DNA of 64,000 nucleotides from assembly GCA_016718275.1 (NCBI GenBank), contig JADKEA010000003.1, positions 62,001 through 126,000 on the forward strand, in the 5' to 3' direction. Positions 1-9,415 of the stretch are shown piece after piece. The first letter of the stretch is position 1. Each line of letters begins with the position of its first letter. A program made the position numbers and the translations under genes. The DNA comes from Candidatus Villigracilis affinis. GTDB lineage: Bacteria > Chloroflexota > Anaerolineae > Anaerolineales > Villigracilaceae. The notes beneath the pieces were generated by a model that had not been told where the DNA came from, did no database searches, and saw nothing but the letters and a program-made list of their open reading frames with translations.

Positions 1-449
1 CGACGCGCGCCTTTACCAGGAATCCAGCCTCCATTTGGCATCAAATAGTACACGCCGTTTTGCTCTACACGATCGATATAGGAAACGTAAACGAAGCCTG
101 GGGGAAATTGCTGTCCGCCAGGGCCTTTTTCGCCAGGTGCGCCATAGATCGGCACGTAGTCTTCGTCAAGGTGGAAATAAAAATAGGGGAGCTGAGTCAG
201 GCTCGGGTCAGGTTTTGAAGCGGGGAGTGGTCGAGGTGGTATTGTAATCCCGAGGCGTGCAAGCTCGGTCAAGTAGGCAGAAGGTCCAAAAGGTTGGCAA
301 TTGTCGGGTTCTGAGAGGTAAACGCCGGGTTCACACACGATCCCGCCGCTTTCTGGCTCAGCGGGTGGCGTTTGCTCCTGTGCGTATGCAGATTGTGACA
401 TTGCAAGGAAGATATATGAGATAAAAAGGAGTTTGCCAATTTGCTTCAT
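1..449 (-). CDS. L,D-transpeptidase-like secreted protein, N-terminal part (runs off window)
   Basis: The minus strand is open from an ATG at 449 to the window edge. The protein starts with a clear Sec signal peptide (MKQIGKLLFISYIFLAMSQS, cleavage probably after AYA). A Pro-rich stretch and a region with YVPIYGAPGEKGPGGQQFPPG followed by FVYVSYIDRV and YYLMPNGGWIPG come next. This layout is what I know from the N-terminal region of Chloroflexota YkuD/L,D-transpeptidases, which cross-link peptidoglycan outside the membrane; the catalytic YkuD domain itself would lie beyond position 1, so the enzyme name is inference. There is no Shine-Dalgarno sequence; a TATAAT box sits 8 nt before the start. 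Confidence 0.6.
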   Translation of the reverse strand, partial: MKQIGKLLFISYIFLAMSQSAYAQEQTPPAEPESGGIVCEPGVYLSEPDNCQPFGPSAYLTELARLGITIPPRPLPASKPDPSLTQLPYFYFHLDEDYVPIYGAPGEKGPGGQQFPPGFVYVSYIDRVEQNGVYYLMPNGGWIPGKGAR

Positions 450-457
450 GACAGGAA

Positions 458-463
458 ATTATA
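458..463 (-). promoter_or_regulatory. -10 box of a probable leaderless promoter
   Basis: Read on the minus strand this is TGCTATAAT, an extended -10 with a perfect TATAAT, ending 8 nt before the ATG at 449. That spacing puts transcription start at or next to the start codon. No ribosome binding site is present. Confidence 0.55.
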
Positions 464-602
464 GCATGTGTAGTTTGCTGTTTTGTAAGGATGTAAGTTG
501 CTGAACTTGACACAATGAATGCCATGTTCTAAAATAGTGCCACTATTATATTGAAGTCGGCATCCCACACAATTGGGTGTTCGCTCCCTGTAGGAGGGCT
601 GT

Positions 603-974
603 TTGTCTAAAAATCGTTCGCAACAAATGGTAGATCGCCTGCGAGAATTGCAGGCTTCATCACCTGATATTGAAGCATCGGCAGTGGTTAGTGTTGATGG
701 CCTGAGTATTGCATCTGCTCTTCCGCAAGGTGTTGAAGAGGATCGTGTCTCTGCCATGTCTGCGGCCATGCTTTCATTGGGTGAGCGTATTGCAAGTGAG
801 CTAGGACGTGGTTCCCTCGAGCAGGTTTACATTAAAGGCTTGAAGGGGTATGTTGTTTTGATGTCTGTCGGTGATGAAGCTGTCCTCACTGCACTGGCAC
901 GCGAACAGGCCAAACTTGGCCTGATCTTCCTTGATATGCGACGCGCCGCCGAAGATCTGGCGAAGTTGATTTAG
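603..974 (+). CDS. Roadblock/LC7 domain protein (MglB-like)
   Basis: A 123-residue protein beginning at a TTG preceded by a strong AGGAGG. It has the roadblock/LC7 fold pattern: an amphipathic helix (MVDRLRELQASSPDIEA), the strand-turn ASAVVSVDGLSIASAL, a helix with MSAAMLSLGERIASELGRG, then QVYIKGLKGYVVLMSVGD and a final helix. These proteins dimerise and usually act as partners or GTPase-activating proteins for small Ras-like GTPases of the MglA type. No GTPase is adjacent. It heads a tight run with the V4R gene (12 nt gap) and a response regulator, so it probably serves a signal-transduction complex; the partner is unknown. Confidence 0.8.
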   Translation: MSKNRSQQMVDRLRELQASSPDIEASAVVSVDGLSIASALPQGVEEDRVSAMSAAMLSLGERIASELGRGSLEQVYIKGLKGYVVLMSVGDEAVLTALAREQAKLGLIFLDMRRAAEDLAKLI

Positions 975-986
975 TGGAGTTGTTAT

Positions 987-1623
987 ATGGCCCCCTTGCA
1001 AAAAAGCGGATTGTATTACCCCAATAAGTTTGGCATGATCACCATCAAGTCTTTGGAAGAAGTGATGGGCAAGAATGGTTTGAACGCCATTTTGAATTTA
1101 GCAGGCATGAATAACTATATCGAGAATTACCCTCCGGATAACCTGGATAAGGGTTTCGATTTTGCTGAACTTTCGGCGATCGGCTCTGCTTTGGAGGAGA
1201 TGTATGGCCCACGCGGTGGACGTGGTTTAGCCCTTCGAGCTGGACGTGCCACTTTTTCAGACGCATTGCGCAATTTTGGTGCTTTGGCCGGTGCAGCGGA
1301 TTTAGCCTTTGTAGTACTTCCGCTTCAATCCAAGCTGAGAATTGGTCTGCCCGCTTTTGCAAAAATTTTCAGCCAATTAAGCGACCAGCAAACCACTGTT
1401 GAAGAGAAAGATTCGGAATGGATATGGACAATCCATAAGTGCCCATGTTGTTGGGGGCGTACAGGCGCGGATAAACCCGTTTGTTTCATTTCGGCTGGAT
1501 TGTTGCAAGAAAGCCTCAAGTGGGTTTCCTGGTGGCAATGAATTCCGTGTCAATGAATCCAAGTGTGTTGCAATCGGTGACACTGTTTGTGAGTTCATCG
1601 TTCAAAAAGAACCAATTTCATAA
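987..1623 (+). CDS. V4R-domain protein, interrupted by a single-base frameshift near 1528
   Basis: The N-terminal part reads YYPNKFGMITIKSLEEVMG and continues with GALEEMYGPRGGRGLALRAG-like sequence. The C-terminal part carries the V4R (4-vinyl-reductase-like) zinc/small-molecule-binding signature with a Cys cluster (KCPCCWGR..DKPVC) and GLLQESLKWVS. Translation breaks after KWVS; removing one C at 1528-1529 restores GGNEFRVNESKCVAIGDTVCEF and a normal stop at 1623, total about 211 residues. V4R domains bind hydrophobic ligands or tetrapyrrole intermediates and are found as sensors. Position between a roadblock protein and a response regulator supports a sensory role. The break is either a sequencing error or a fresh mutation; the reading frame is otherwise intact. 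Confidence 0.75.
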
Positions 1624-1642
1624 CTCATAGTGAAGGTCTGGC

Positions 1643-2497
1643 GTGACAGACATTAAGTCCAAAATTCTCATCATTGAAGACGACCTTGACGTGGCTGAAA
1701 TGCTGAACGCCTATTTCCGCGTTCAAGGCTATGACGTGTTTACCGTTAATTGGGGTGAAGACGGAGTCCGTTCCTGCCAAACCATCCATCCAGACCTTGT
1801 GATTCTTGATATCCGCCTTCCTGATATTGATGGATATGAAGTAGCCCGTCGCCTGCGTGGTGACCGCCGTACCTCTGAAGTCCCCATTATCTTCTTAACT
1901 GAAAAACGTGACCGTTCAGATCGCCTACAAGGGCTGGAGATTGGCGCGGACGATTACATTACCAAGCCTTTCGACGTTCAGGAATTACGCCTGCGCGTGC
2001 GCAATGCGCTCAAGCGTGTCAGTCAGGGTTCGTTGACCAACCCGGTGACTGGCCTGCCCGAAGGCGCCTTGGTGGATGAAAAACTCTCGGAAGTGGTCGG
2101 TAAGGACGGCATTGCTGCGTTATTTGTCTCCATCGAGAATATGGATTCCTTCCGCGAGGCTTATGGGTTTGTCGCGTCGGATGATGTGTTGCGCGCGATC
2201 AGTTTGATGATCGTGAACACGATGCGGGAAACCAGCCGCCCTGAAGATTTTCTAGGTCACGTAACCACAACTGATTTTATTCTCGTCATTCCGCCCTCTA
2301 ACCTGGCAGCCTTGAGCGAAAAGCTTCGTGCCCGCCTTGAGCAGTCTGTGGAGTATTTCTACCCGATCAAAGACCGCGAGCAAATGGTCAATAGCAAGAA
2401 CCGGCTTGGGGTGAAACTGGCTGAGCTCTCGTCGCTAAAAGACAAATTTGCCGATGCAAATCAAGTCAAAGCGGAGCTTGTTCGGCTTAAGAAATAG
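1643..2497 (+). CDS. Response regulator with degenerate GGDEF output domain
   Basis: A 284-residue protein from a GTG start. Residues about 8-125 form a receiver domain: acidic pair in IIEDD, phospho-acceptor Asp in LVILDIRLPD, Thr in FLTEKRD and Lys in DDYITKPFD. After a short linker (NPVTGLPEG, the usual opening of a GGDEF domain) comes a domain that aligns along its length with diguanylate cyclases, but the catalytic loop reads TTTDF where GGDEF is expected. It therefore cannot be assumed to make cyclic di-GMP; it may bind it, or act as a protein-interaction output. The C-terminal about 40 residues are Lys-rich. It is probably co-transcribed with the V4R and roadblock genes. Confidence 0.85.
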   Translation: MTDIKSKILIIEDDLDVAEMLNAYFRVQGYDVFTVNWGEDGVRSCQTIHPDLVILDIRLPDIDGYEVARRLRGDRRTSEVPIIFLTEKRDRSDRLQGLEIGADDYITKPFDVQELRLRVRNALKRVSQGSLTNPVTGLPEGALVDEKLSEVVGKDGIAALFVSIENMDSFREAYGFVASDDVLRAISLMIVNTMRETSRPEDFLGHVTTTDFILVIPPSNLAALSEKLRARLEQSVEYFYPIKDREQMVNSKNRLGVKLAELSSLKDKFADANQVKAELVRLKK

Positions 2498-2505
2498 GAG
2501 TTTGT

Positions 2506-3246
2506 TTGCGTATTACAGTCGTAACACCCACGTATAACGAAGCGGAGAACCTGCCCAAACTGGTCTCCGCTTTATTTTCTCTCCCGCTTGATATCAATGT
2601 TCTGGTAGTGGATGATAACAGTCCCGATGGTACTGGCCGTGTAGCGGATGAATTGGTCTCGAAATATCCCGGCCGTATTGAAGTGCTTCATCGTCCCGGC
2701 AAGATGGGATTGCGCTCGGCCTATTTGAACGGCTTTCAAAAAGTAATGGATGGAAGCGTCGACGCAATTGTTCAAATGGATGCGGATTTTTCACACGATC
2801 CCTCGGCACTATTGGATATGGCAAGCTTGTTGCAGGTCAATGACGTTGTTCTGGGTTCCCGTTACGTAAAAGGAGGCTCAGTAGACGAGCGCTGGCCTTT
2901 ATGGCGCAGAAGCCTTTCCGCTTTTGGTAATTATTATGCCCGCACCATTCTGGGATTGCCTTTGCATGATGTAACCACGGGGTACCGAATGTGGCGTCGC
3001 GAGACGTTGCAGCAGGTCCCGTTTGAGCGTATTCAATCCAATGGATATGTGTTTCTAGTGGAAATGGCTTATCTTGCGCATTGCCTCGAATTTAAGATCG
3101 GGGAGGCTCCGATTTATTTTGCTGATCGTCGTTGGGGAAAATCAAAGATGTCGATCAAGATCCAGATGGAGGCGGCGTTTCGCATCTGGCAGGTTTGGTG
3201 GCATTATCGTGATCTGAGAAAAGCAGGCAGGTCGGCGCGATTGTAG
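2506..3246 (+). CDS. Polyprenol-phosphate mannosyltransferase-like GT2 glycosyltransferase
   Basis: A 246-residue family 2 glycosyltransferase starting at a TTG, 8 nt after an AGGAG that overlaps the previous stop. It shows TPTYNEAENL, a nucleotide-sugar site VVDDNSPDGTG, the DXD-type MDADFSHDP, and the GSRYVKGGSV and FLVEMAYLA segments typical of dolichol/polyprenol-phosphate mannose synthases. This enzyme moves mannose (or a similar sugar) from a GDP-sugar to a lipid carrier at the cytoplasmic face of the membrane. There is no C-terminal membrane helix pair, so it is the soluble type. It follows the response regulator at 8 nt and is likely in the same transcript. Confidence 0.85.
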   Translation: MRITVVTPTYNEAENLPKLVSALFSLPLDINVLVVDDNSPDGTGRVADELVSKYPGRIEVLHRPGKMGLRSAYLNGFQKVMDGSVDAIVQMDADFSHDPSALLDMASLLQVNDVVLGSRYVKGGSVDERWPLWRRSLSAFGNYYARTILGLPLHDVTTGYRMWRRETLQQVPFERIQSNGYVFLVEMAYLAHCLEFKIGEAPIYFADRRWGKSKMSIKIQMEAAFRIWQVWWHYRDLRKAGRSARL

Positions 3247-3277
3247 CTACTGTAAGCCTAAATTTGAATCCCCGTTA

Positions 3278-5066
3278 TTATCTTACGAACATCACAGGAC
3301 CTTCCTGTTCGACAACTTCCTTAAGCGGCAGAATAACTGTAAAGGTGCTTCCTTTGCCTGCCTCGCTTGTCAACTCGATTTTCCCGTTCATGATAGAAGT
3401 CAACTTTGCGACAATGGATAGGCCAAGACCAAAACCGCTTTGTTTGGAGTTTTCCATGCTGTTTATCTGTTCGAATGCTTGAAAAACGCGTTTTTGTGCT
3501 TCCGGGGGAATGCCAATACCAGGTATCCATAACCTGTACGGCCCATTCATCGTCATTTTTAACAATGAATCGAACTGTGACTGAACCTTTGTCGGTAAAC
3601 TTGACAGCATTGTGCACAAGATTCATCACGATCTGTCTTAACCAAAACTGATCCCCGACAAGTTTTCTGGGAAGGGTGGGGTCAATGAATTGTACAAGGG
3701 TCAGCCCTTTTTTGCGGGCATGGAAATTTAGGGTAGAGAGTAACGGGCCGATAACTTCTTCCACATTAAAGGGATATTCCCGCAGGACAACCCTTCCTGT
3801 TTCGATCTGTGCCTGACCGACCAGATTGTTAATGAATGACAATAATTGGTTGGCACCATCAAGGATCTCGGATGTGGCTTTTACCTGCTCATTGCTCATG
3901 GGGCCGAATGAGCCATCTTCCAGCATCTCAGCATAGCCGATGATCGCTCCCAGAGGCGAGCGCAGATCATGGCCCAGATTGGCCAGTAACTGACTCTTCA
4001 AGCGGCTCGCTTCCATCAGTTGTTCCTGAGCTTTTTTTTGTTCTGTGATGTTGCTGATGAGGATGATGTGCCCGTCACGTCCAACATGCTGCTCCAGGAT
4101 GGGCGTGACTCGCAGTTTGAAAGTTAAAGTCTCGCCTGCAAGGTTGATAAAAATTTCCTGGTGGATGTCACCTTGGGGATCATTTCCCTTCCATTTTTTC
4201 CAATCAGGGAAGAGGGATGCGACCTCACTGCCTAACAAATTTCCGTATTGCTGGAAAATTTGCGCCCCCATTGGATTAATATCAACAACCCGATCCTTGT
4301 GATCCAGAACGATCACCCCGTCTTTCATTGCTTTGAAAACGGAATCATGCGCTACGGGAAGCATGTCCATAAAGCGGTAACGCAGGAAACTGATGGAAAG
4401 TGCAATGGCTGAGAAGGTAAGGGCGATGGGGGTGATGTCAATGCCAGGAAAAGGATACCAGCCCATTACATAGACCAGATTCGCCATCCATGGAAATGAC
4501 ATCCCTATCAGCATGATGCTTGATTGGATGCGATACAGGCTCTGTCCGCGAAAGGCAACCTGGAAAAATATCACTGTGACAGATATGAGTAGAATATATT
4601 GAATGGCAACAACGAAATAAAATAGAATCCCGTGTGTCAACTGCAACGGGCCGAATGCAAGATTGTCGGTAAATTGAATGTCAGTCCAGATTTGATGGTG
4701 CCAATCATTGGTAAGTGCGGCGACAAATCCAACGCTTGCCAAAATTGCCAGCCATGCTTTTCGTATAGAGGTCAGCCATGCCCCACGGCCGCTATAGTTG
4801 ATCGTAAAAATGAACATGCCGAGCGCTACATAGGAGATTCCAAAATACTGCAGTTTCCCCCAGAAGATTTTTTCAGCCATATCCAAACGAACAATTTCCA
4901 TCACATAGGCTAGGGACCATTCCACGGCGCAAAGGATGGCTAGGATTAATCCATATGCACCCGGTAGGGAACGAAAGTTCCATACCCGAAGCAGTAATAG
5001 GAATCCGATGAAACTGCTTGCCAGCAGGACAGAGATATGTGCGACGTAATATGGATGTACTCCCAT
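3278..5066 (-). CDS. 7TM-type sensor histidine kinase, interrupted by a frameshift near 3521
   Basis: The N-terminal about 225 residues hold seven predicted membrane helices of the histidine-kinase 7TM sensor type. A PAS domain follows (about 240-345; DGVIVLDHKDRVVDINP), then the dimerisation/phospho-acceptor helix with the His in NLGHDLRSPLGAIIGYAEML, and an ATPase domain with the N-box NLVHNAVKFTDKG. The frame breaks after VQVMDT; dropping one base at 3521 restores GIGIPPEAQKRVFQAFEQ and GFGLGLSIVAKL (the G1/G2 boxes) and ends at 3278, giving about 596 residues. It faces the response-regulator block tail to tail and could be its cognate kinase, but that is inference. Confidence 0.8.
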
Positions 5067-5376
5067 AATAAAGCCAATTTTACTGGGTAAATGTAGAATC
5101 TGTGCATTTCAAGTTAATTGGGATATTTTGGCGAGCTGGCCCATCAAGATACGTGCAAACAGACCGCCCCTTCTTTGCGTGCCCTACCCAAAAACATCAC
5201 AATCTGATAATATACATCTCGCACGCCGAACCACTGATTTCAAGCCCTCGGCCCTCCCGTCGGGGGTTTTTGTGTGTCTTACCTCGGTCTGACAAACCAC
5301 TCGCAATGGAAAATTCAAAATTGCCCATTTCATTCATTCCTTGCCTGCCTACCTCATAAACCAATAAAGAGACCCT
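5067..5376. other. Intergenic region between the histidine kinase and typA
   Basis: About 310 bases between divergent genes. It must carry both promoters, but I see no convincing -35/-10 pair. A short GC-rich inverted segment followed by five T (about 5253-5272) could be a weak terminator. Nothing here codes for a protein I can support. Confidence 0.4.
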
Positions 5377-7233
5377 ATGCTTATCGAACGAACTGACATC
5401 CGTAACATCGCCATTATCGCTCACGTCGATCATGGCAAGACCACCCTTGTAGATGGATTGCTTGGTCAATCGCATACTTTCCGTGAACACCAACACGTTG
5501 AAGAGCGCGTGATGGATTCAAATGACCTCGAGCGCGAGCGTGGCATCACAATCCTTGCCAAGAACACCGCCATTTCCCTCATTGACCCCAGTGGCAAGAC
5601 CATTAAAGTCAATATTGTGGATACACCGGGACACGCTGATTTCGGCGGCGAAGTGGAGCGCGTGATGAATATGGTGGATGGCGTCCTCCTGCTTGTCGAT
5701 GCAGCGGAAGGCCCCATGCCTCAGACACGTTTTGTATTGAAGAAAGCTCTCGAGCTCGGACATAAAGCCGTTGTCGTAATCAACAAAGTAGATCGAAAAG
5801 ATGCTGAACCCGCGCGCGTGCTCAATGAAACATTTGACTTGTTCATCGAGCTTGGTGCGTCTGAAGAACAGGCGGATTTCCCCGTCGTGTATGCTCAAGC
5901 GACTGCAGGAAAAGCGGGTCTTACCCCTGAACTGGGGGCTGATCTGCAGCCTTTGTTTGATGTGATCCTCAAGCATATTCCTGCTCCCAAAGTGGATGTG
6001 GATGCACCTTTGCAGTTGCTTGTCACTATGCTTGGTTATGATGACTATCGCGGCGTGACCGCCATTGGCCGCGTCTTTGCGGGTACGATCAAAGCGGGGC
6101 AGAAGCTGGCCCGCATGAAGCTGGATGGATCCATCCTGCCTGAAAGTGCACGTTACCTGTATTCCTTCAAAGGCTTGAACAAAGTTGAGATCGATGAAGT
6201 AAAAGCAGGCGATATTATTTCCCTGGCTGGCCTTGAAGGTATTGCCATCGGCGAGACATTAGCTGACCCCGCCAGCCCTGTGGCTTTGCCCACCATTAAA
6301 GTTGAAGAACCTACCGTTCGCATGACTTTTGGTGTGAATACCTCTCCCTTCACAGGCAAGGAAGGGACTTGGAGTACCTCCCGAAAACTGCGTGAGCGCT
6401 TATACGATGAACTTCGCACAAACGTTTCTCTGCGTGTGGACGACACTGATTCCGCCGAGAACTTTTTGGTCTCGGGCCGCGGTGAATTGCACTTGGGAAT
6501 TTTGATTGAAACCATGCGCCGTGAAGGATACGAATTCCAGGTTTCAAGGCCTGAGGTCATTTTCCACAAGGCAGATGATGGGGCATTGCTTGAGCCGTAT
6601 GAAGAAGTCCATGTTGAGACCAGCAATGAAACCGTCGGCGTTGTCGTGGAAATGCTTGGGAGCCGCCGAGGCAAAATGATGGAGATGCATGATGCAGGTC
6701 AGGGTATGACGCGCATTGTTTACATTGTCCCGACCCGCGGTTTGCTTGGCTTCCGTTATCAGTTCCTTACATCCACCCGTGGTGAAGGCGTTATGCACAC
6801 GATCTTCAATGGCTATGATGAAATGGCTGGCCCGATCTCTTCCAGAACAAAAGGCTCGATCGTGGCGTGGGAAGCAGGTACGACTACAGCGTATGCGCTG
6901 AAGGCTGCCGAAGAGCGCGGACAATTATTCGTCGGTCCCGGCGTGGCTGTTTATGAAGGTATGGTCGTTGGCGAAAATGCCCGCGGCGGCGACCTTTCAG
7001 TAAACGTTTGTAAGAAGAAGCATTTGACCAATATGCGCGCTTCAGGCGGCGATATGGAAATCCGCCTGACACCTCCGCGCTCAATGAGTTTGGACGAAGC
7101 GATCGAATACCTTTCGGATGATGAATTGCTTGAAGTAACCCCGGAGTCATACCGCATTCGTAAACGTCTGCTTTCCACGGACGAACGCGGCAAGCAGACG
7201 AAGAAGACAAAAGAACAGTTCGGAGAAGAATAA
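5377..7233 (+). CDS. typA: Ribosome-associated GTPase TypA/BipA
   Basis: A 618-residue translational GTPase, full family length. G1 is AHVDHGKTT, the switch region has RERGITI, G3 is DTPGHADF and G4 is NKVD. An EF-Tu-like domain 2, an EF-G-like domain III/V and the TypA-specific C-terminal domain (GVMHTIFNGYDEMAGPI; the conserved end with DMEIRLTPPRSMSLDEAIEY) follow. TypA binds the 70S ribosome and helps 50S assembly and stress or cold adaptation. It is alone between a divergent kinase gene and a strong terminator, so monocistronic. The call is secure. Confidence 0.97.
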   Translation: MLIERTDIRNIAIIAHVDHGKTTLVDGLLGQSHTFREHQHVEERVMDSNDLERERGITILAKNTAISLIDPSGKTIKVNIVDTPGHADFGGEVERVMNMVDGVLLLVDAAEGPMPQTRFVLKKALELGHKAVVVINKVDRKDAEPARVLNETFDLFIELGASEEQADFPVVYAQATAGKAGLTPELGADLQPLFDVILKHIPAPKVDVDAPLQLLVTMLGYDDYRGVTAIGRVFAGTIKAGQKLARMKLDGSILPESARYLYSFKGLNKVEIDEVKAGDIISLAGLEGIAIGETLADPASPVALPTIKVEEPTVRMTFGVNTSPFTGKEGTWSTSRKLRERLYDELRTNVSLRVDDTDSAENFLVSGRGELHLGILIETMRREGYEFQVSRPEVIFHKADDGALLEPYEEVHVETSNETVGVVVEMLGSRRGKMMEMHDAGQGMTRIVYIVPTRGLLGFRYQFLTSTRGEGVMHTIFNGYDEMAGPISSRTKGSIVAWEAGTTTAYALKAAEERGQLFVGPGVAVYEGMVVGENARGGDLSVNVCKKKHLTNMRASGGDMEIRLTPPRSMSLDEAIEYLSDDELLEVTPESYRIRKRLLSTDERGKQTKKTKEQFGEE

Positions 7234-7237
7234 ATGC

Positions 7238-7267
7238 AATACGCCGACATGAAAATGTCGGCGTATT
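7238..7267. terminator. Rho-independent terminator, probably bidirectional
   Basis: A perfect 13-bp stem (AATACGCCGACAT / ATGTCGGCGTATT) with a GAAA tetraloop lies just after the typA stop and is followed by ATTTTAAG. The operon from the other strand ends at 7286, so it can serve both. Confidence 0.9.
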
Positions 7268-7285
7268 ATTTTAAGTAGGAATGAC

Positions 7286-8038
7286 TTACGGACAGGTGAT
7301 GGTTGCTGTTACGCTGTCGGAACTGCCAGCCTCGTTGTAGGCCTGAATCTGATAAGCCACGCTTTCACCGGGGTTGAGGTCGATCGTTTCTGCGTAATAC
7401 TTTGTGTTTGGAGCCAGTTCGGCCACCTTTTCTCCATCTCTCACGATTCGGTAACCTGATTCGTTTTCGGCATTGTCATTCCATGAGAGTGTGATATCGG
7501 CCTTGCCCAGACCATAACAGAAGAACGTCCAACCGTTCTTGGGGAAGGTTGCGGCTTCGGGACCGCCGCCTTCAGGTGTGGGCGGCGCAGTTACAGTGGG
7601 GATTGCGGCGAAACTGCCGACTGGTGTTGTGAATTCTCCCGATAGCCAGCAATCACCATCCTTTGTGTTGACGACCCAATAATTCGGTGGGAAGAAACCG
7701 ACAATCTTCACCGATTCTGCTGGCAGGATCTGGGTGATGCGTTCGAAATTGGTGCCCGGGCCGCTGCGACAATTGACCACATCTCCGACGCTTGCCATGG
7801 GTTGGGAAAATGTCGGTGTAGCGGCAACGATCGTTCCGTCAGCCACGGTTGGAGAAGCCAGCACCTGCGGATTGCCTGCTGCGGTTGGGCTGGCAAGCGG
7901 TGTAGAGATCACTGCTTGTACGGTCAATGCGGCGGCAGTGGCAATTTCCTGATCCGAAGGCCCTGTTGTTGTGGAGGGCATTGTACAGGCCGAAATGAAA
8001 ATTCCCACCGCAAGACACAGCCCCATAATTTTTTTCAT
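7286..8038 (-). CDS. Lipoprotein with SH3b and fibronectin type III domains
   Basis: A 250-residue lipoprotein: signal peptide with lipobox ISAC, Cys about residue 18. A Thr/Pro/Ala-rich linker leads to a bacterial SH3 domain (VNCRSGPGTNFERITQILP ... DGDCWLSGEF), and a fibronectin type III-like domain (ITLSWNDNAENESGYRIVRDG ... VAYQIQAYNEAGSS) ends the protein. The protein should be anchored outside the membrane and bind cell wall or other surface polymers; no enzymatic motif is visible. It is the last gene of the minus-strand operon that begins with hppD, with a clear GGAGA ribosome binding site 12 nt after the previous gene. Confidence 0.85.
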   Translation of the reverse strand: MKKIMGLCLAVGIFISACTMPSTTTGPSDQEIATAAALTVQAVISTPLASPTAAGNPQVLASPTVADGTIVAATPTFSQPMASVGDVVNCRSGPGTNFERITQILPAESVKIVGFFPPNYWVVNTKDGDCWLSGEFTTPVGSFAAIPTVTAPPTPEGGGPEAATFPKNGWTFFCYGLGKADITLSWNDNAENESGYRIVRDGEKVAELAPNTKYYAETIDLNPGESVAYQIQAYNEAGSSDSVTATITCP

Positions 8039-8049
8039 AATTCTCCTCG

Positions 8050-9414
8050 TTATTTTATTTTTTTATGGGCACGTCCGCCGATGCGGAAGAATTGCACGCG
8101 TCCATTTTCGTCGCGAATGAAATCGCCGATGCCGTTTTTCATCGGCTCGTCCAGCATCAGGGTCTGATCTTTTTCGAAGAAGGCAACCCGCATGGGCGGC
8201 ATGGCGGGTCCGGGCGGGCTGTCGGGCGTAGGAAAGCCGCCGAGGGGATATGCTGATAAATAAGTTCACCATTTTTGAGTTTCAGGTCAAACGCTTCGGT
8301 GCCGATTCGATACGAGCCGACATACTCTTTTAGTTCACTTGCATTAACCTTGATCGGCTTTGGCAGTGTCGGCTTGATGCCGAAATAAACTTCGAGCGCA
8401 AGGCTCACGAGATTGTTGTTCAGCACACCGCCGTTATCGTTGTTGGTAAGCAGGGCCAGCGCAAAATCCTTTTCAGGAATGAATACAAACATGGCCTGCT
8501 GTCCATTGGTGGCACCACCGTGACTGTAACGGGTGAGCGGGCCTGATTTGTTGATGAACCAGGTGATGCCCATCTGTCCGCGCCCGCCTGCGCTGATCTG
8601 CGGCACACGCATTGCCTCCAGCGATCTGCGTTTGATGATGCGATTTCCGTTCCCCATGTGGAAGCGCGCATAAGCCAGCAAGTCCTTCACGGTGCTGACC
8701 ACGCCGCCCACGCCGTTGCCTGCCCGCCCAATGGCCCACGGACGCGAGACGAAGGTCTTTTTGTTTTCGTTGTAATGTCCCATTGCAAAACGGTATGTGA
8801 TGAGCAGGTCACTTGGGAAAAAGAAACTCATCTTCAGTCCCAGCGGGTCAAGCAGAATTTCCTGCGCAGCCTGTTCGTAAGGCTTGCCCGTCACCACTTC
8901 GATCAGGCGCGAGGCGATATTGAAGCCCGTGTTGTTGTAGGACCAAATTTTTCCGAGCGGTATCACCTGCGGAAGATGCTCAATGTCCTTCACCATCTTT
9001 GCCAGCGCATCATCACCGTTACCGAAATCGTTGAAATAATCACCGACCCAGCCGCCCGCATGCGTGAGCAAATGGCGCACGGTGACCTGCTTTTCGACGG
9101 CTTTGTCGCTCAGTTTCAAATCCTTAATGTAAGTGCGCACAGGCGCATCGAGGTTGACTTTGCCCTGTTCCGCCAATTGCATGATGAGGGTGCCCGTGAA
9201 GGTTTTGCTGATGGAGCCGACTTGAAACAGCGTATCTGACGTAACTGGAAGCGGATTCTCGACACTGGTAATTCCGAACCCGTCAGAGTGTTCCCTGCCT
9301 TTATGCCATACTCCGATGGCAACGCCGGTATGGACAGCCGCTTCATCTCAGCGACGACTTTTGCGAAAGCTTGCGGAAGTTTTTATCCTTGATGTGTGCT
9401 GTGCTCAAATTCAT
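8050..9414 (-). CDS. Serine beta-lactamase-like hydrolase (class C/esterase family), three frameshifts
   Basis: Merged reading of three frames. It starts MNLSTAHIKDK at 9414, only 1 nt after the hmgA stop. The active-site SxxK is in FQVGSISKTFTG, the YxN motif is WSYNNTGFNIASRL, and an HGG-type motif appears as YSHGGATNGQQ (KTG equivalent). The frame is broken at about 9380-9384 (run of T one base short), 9325-9328 (CCGG one short) and 8244-8247 (GGGG one short); each single-base repair restores family-like sequence, ending with IGDFIRDENGRVQFFRIGGR. No signal peptide is visible. Members hydrolyse peptides, esters or beta-lactams; the substrate here is unknown. Three homopolymer indels in one gene suggest sequencing error rather than decay. 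Confidence 0.75.
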
Positions 9415-9415
9415 T

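Noticed and set aside
8050..9414. True pseudogene status of the beta-lactamase-like gene
   Set aside because: Three breaks would normally mean decay, but all are one-base changes in homopolymers and the restored protein is conserved to the end, as in the essential alaS. Sequencing error fits better.
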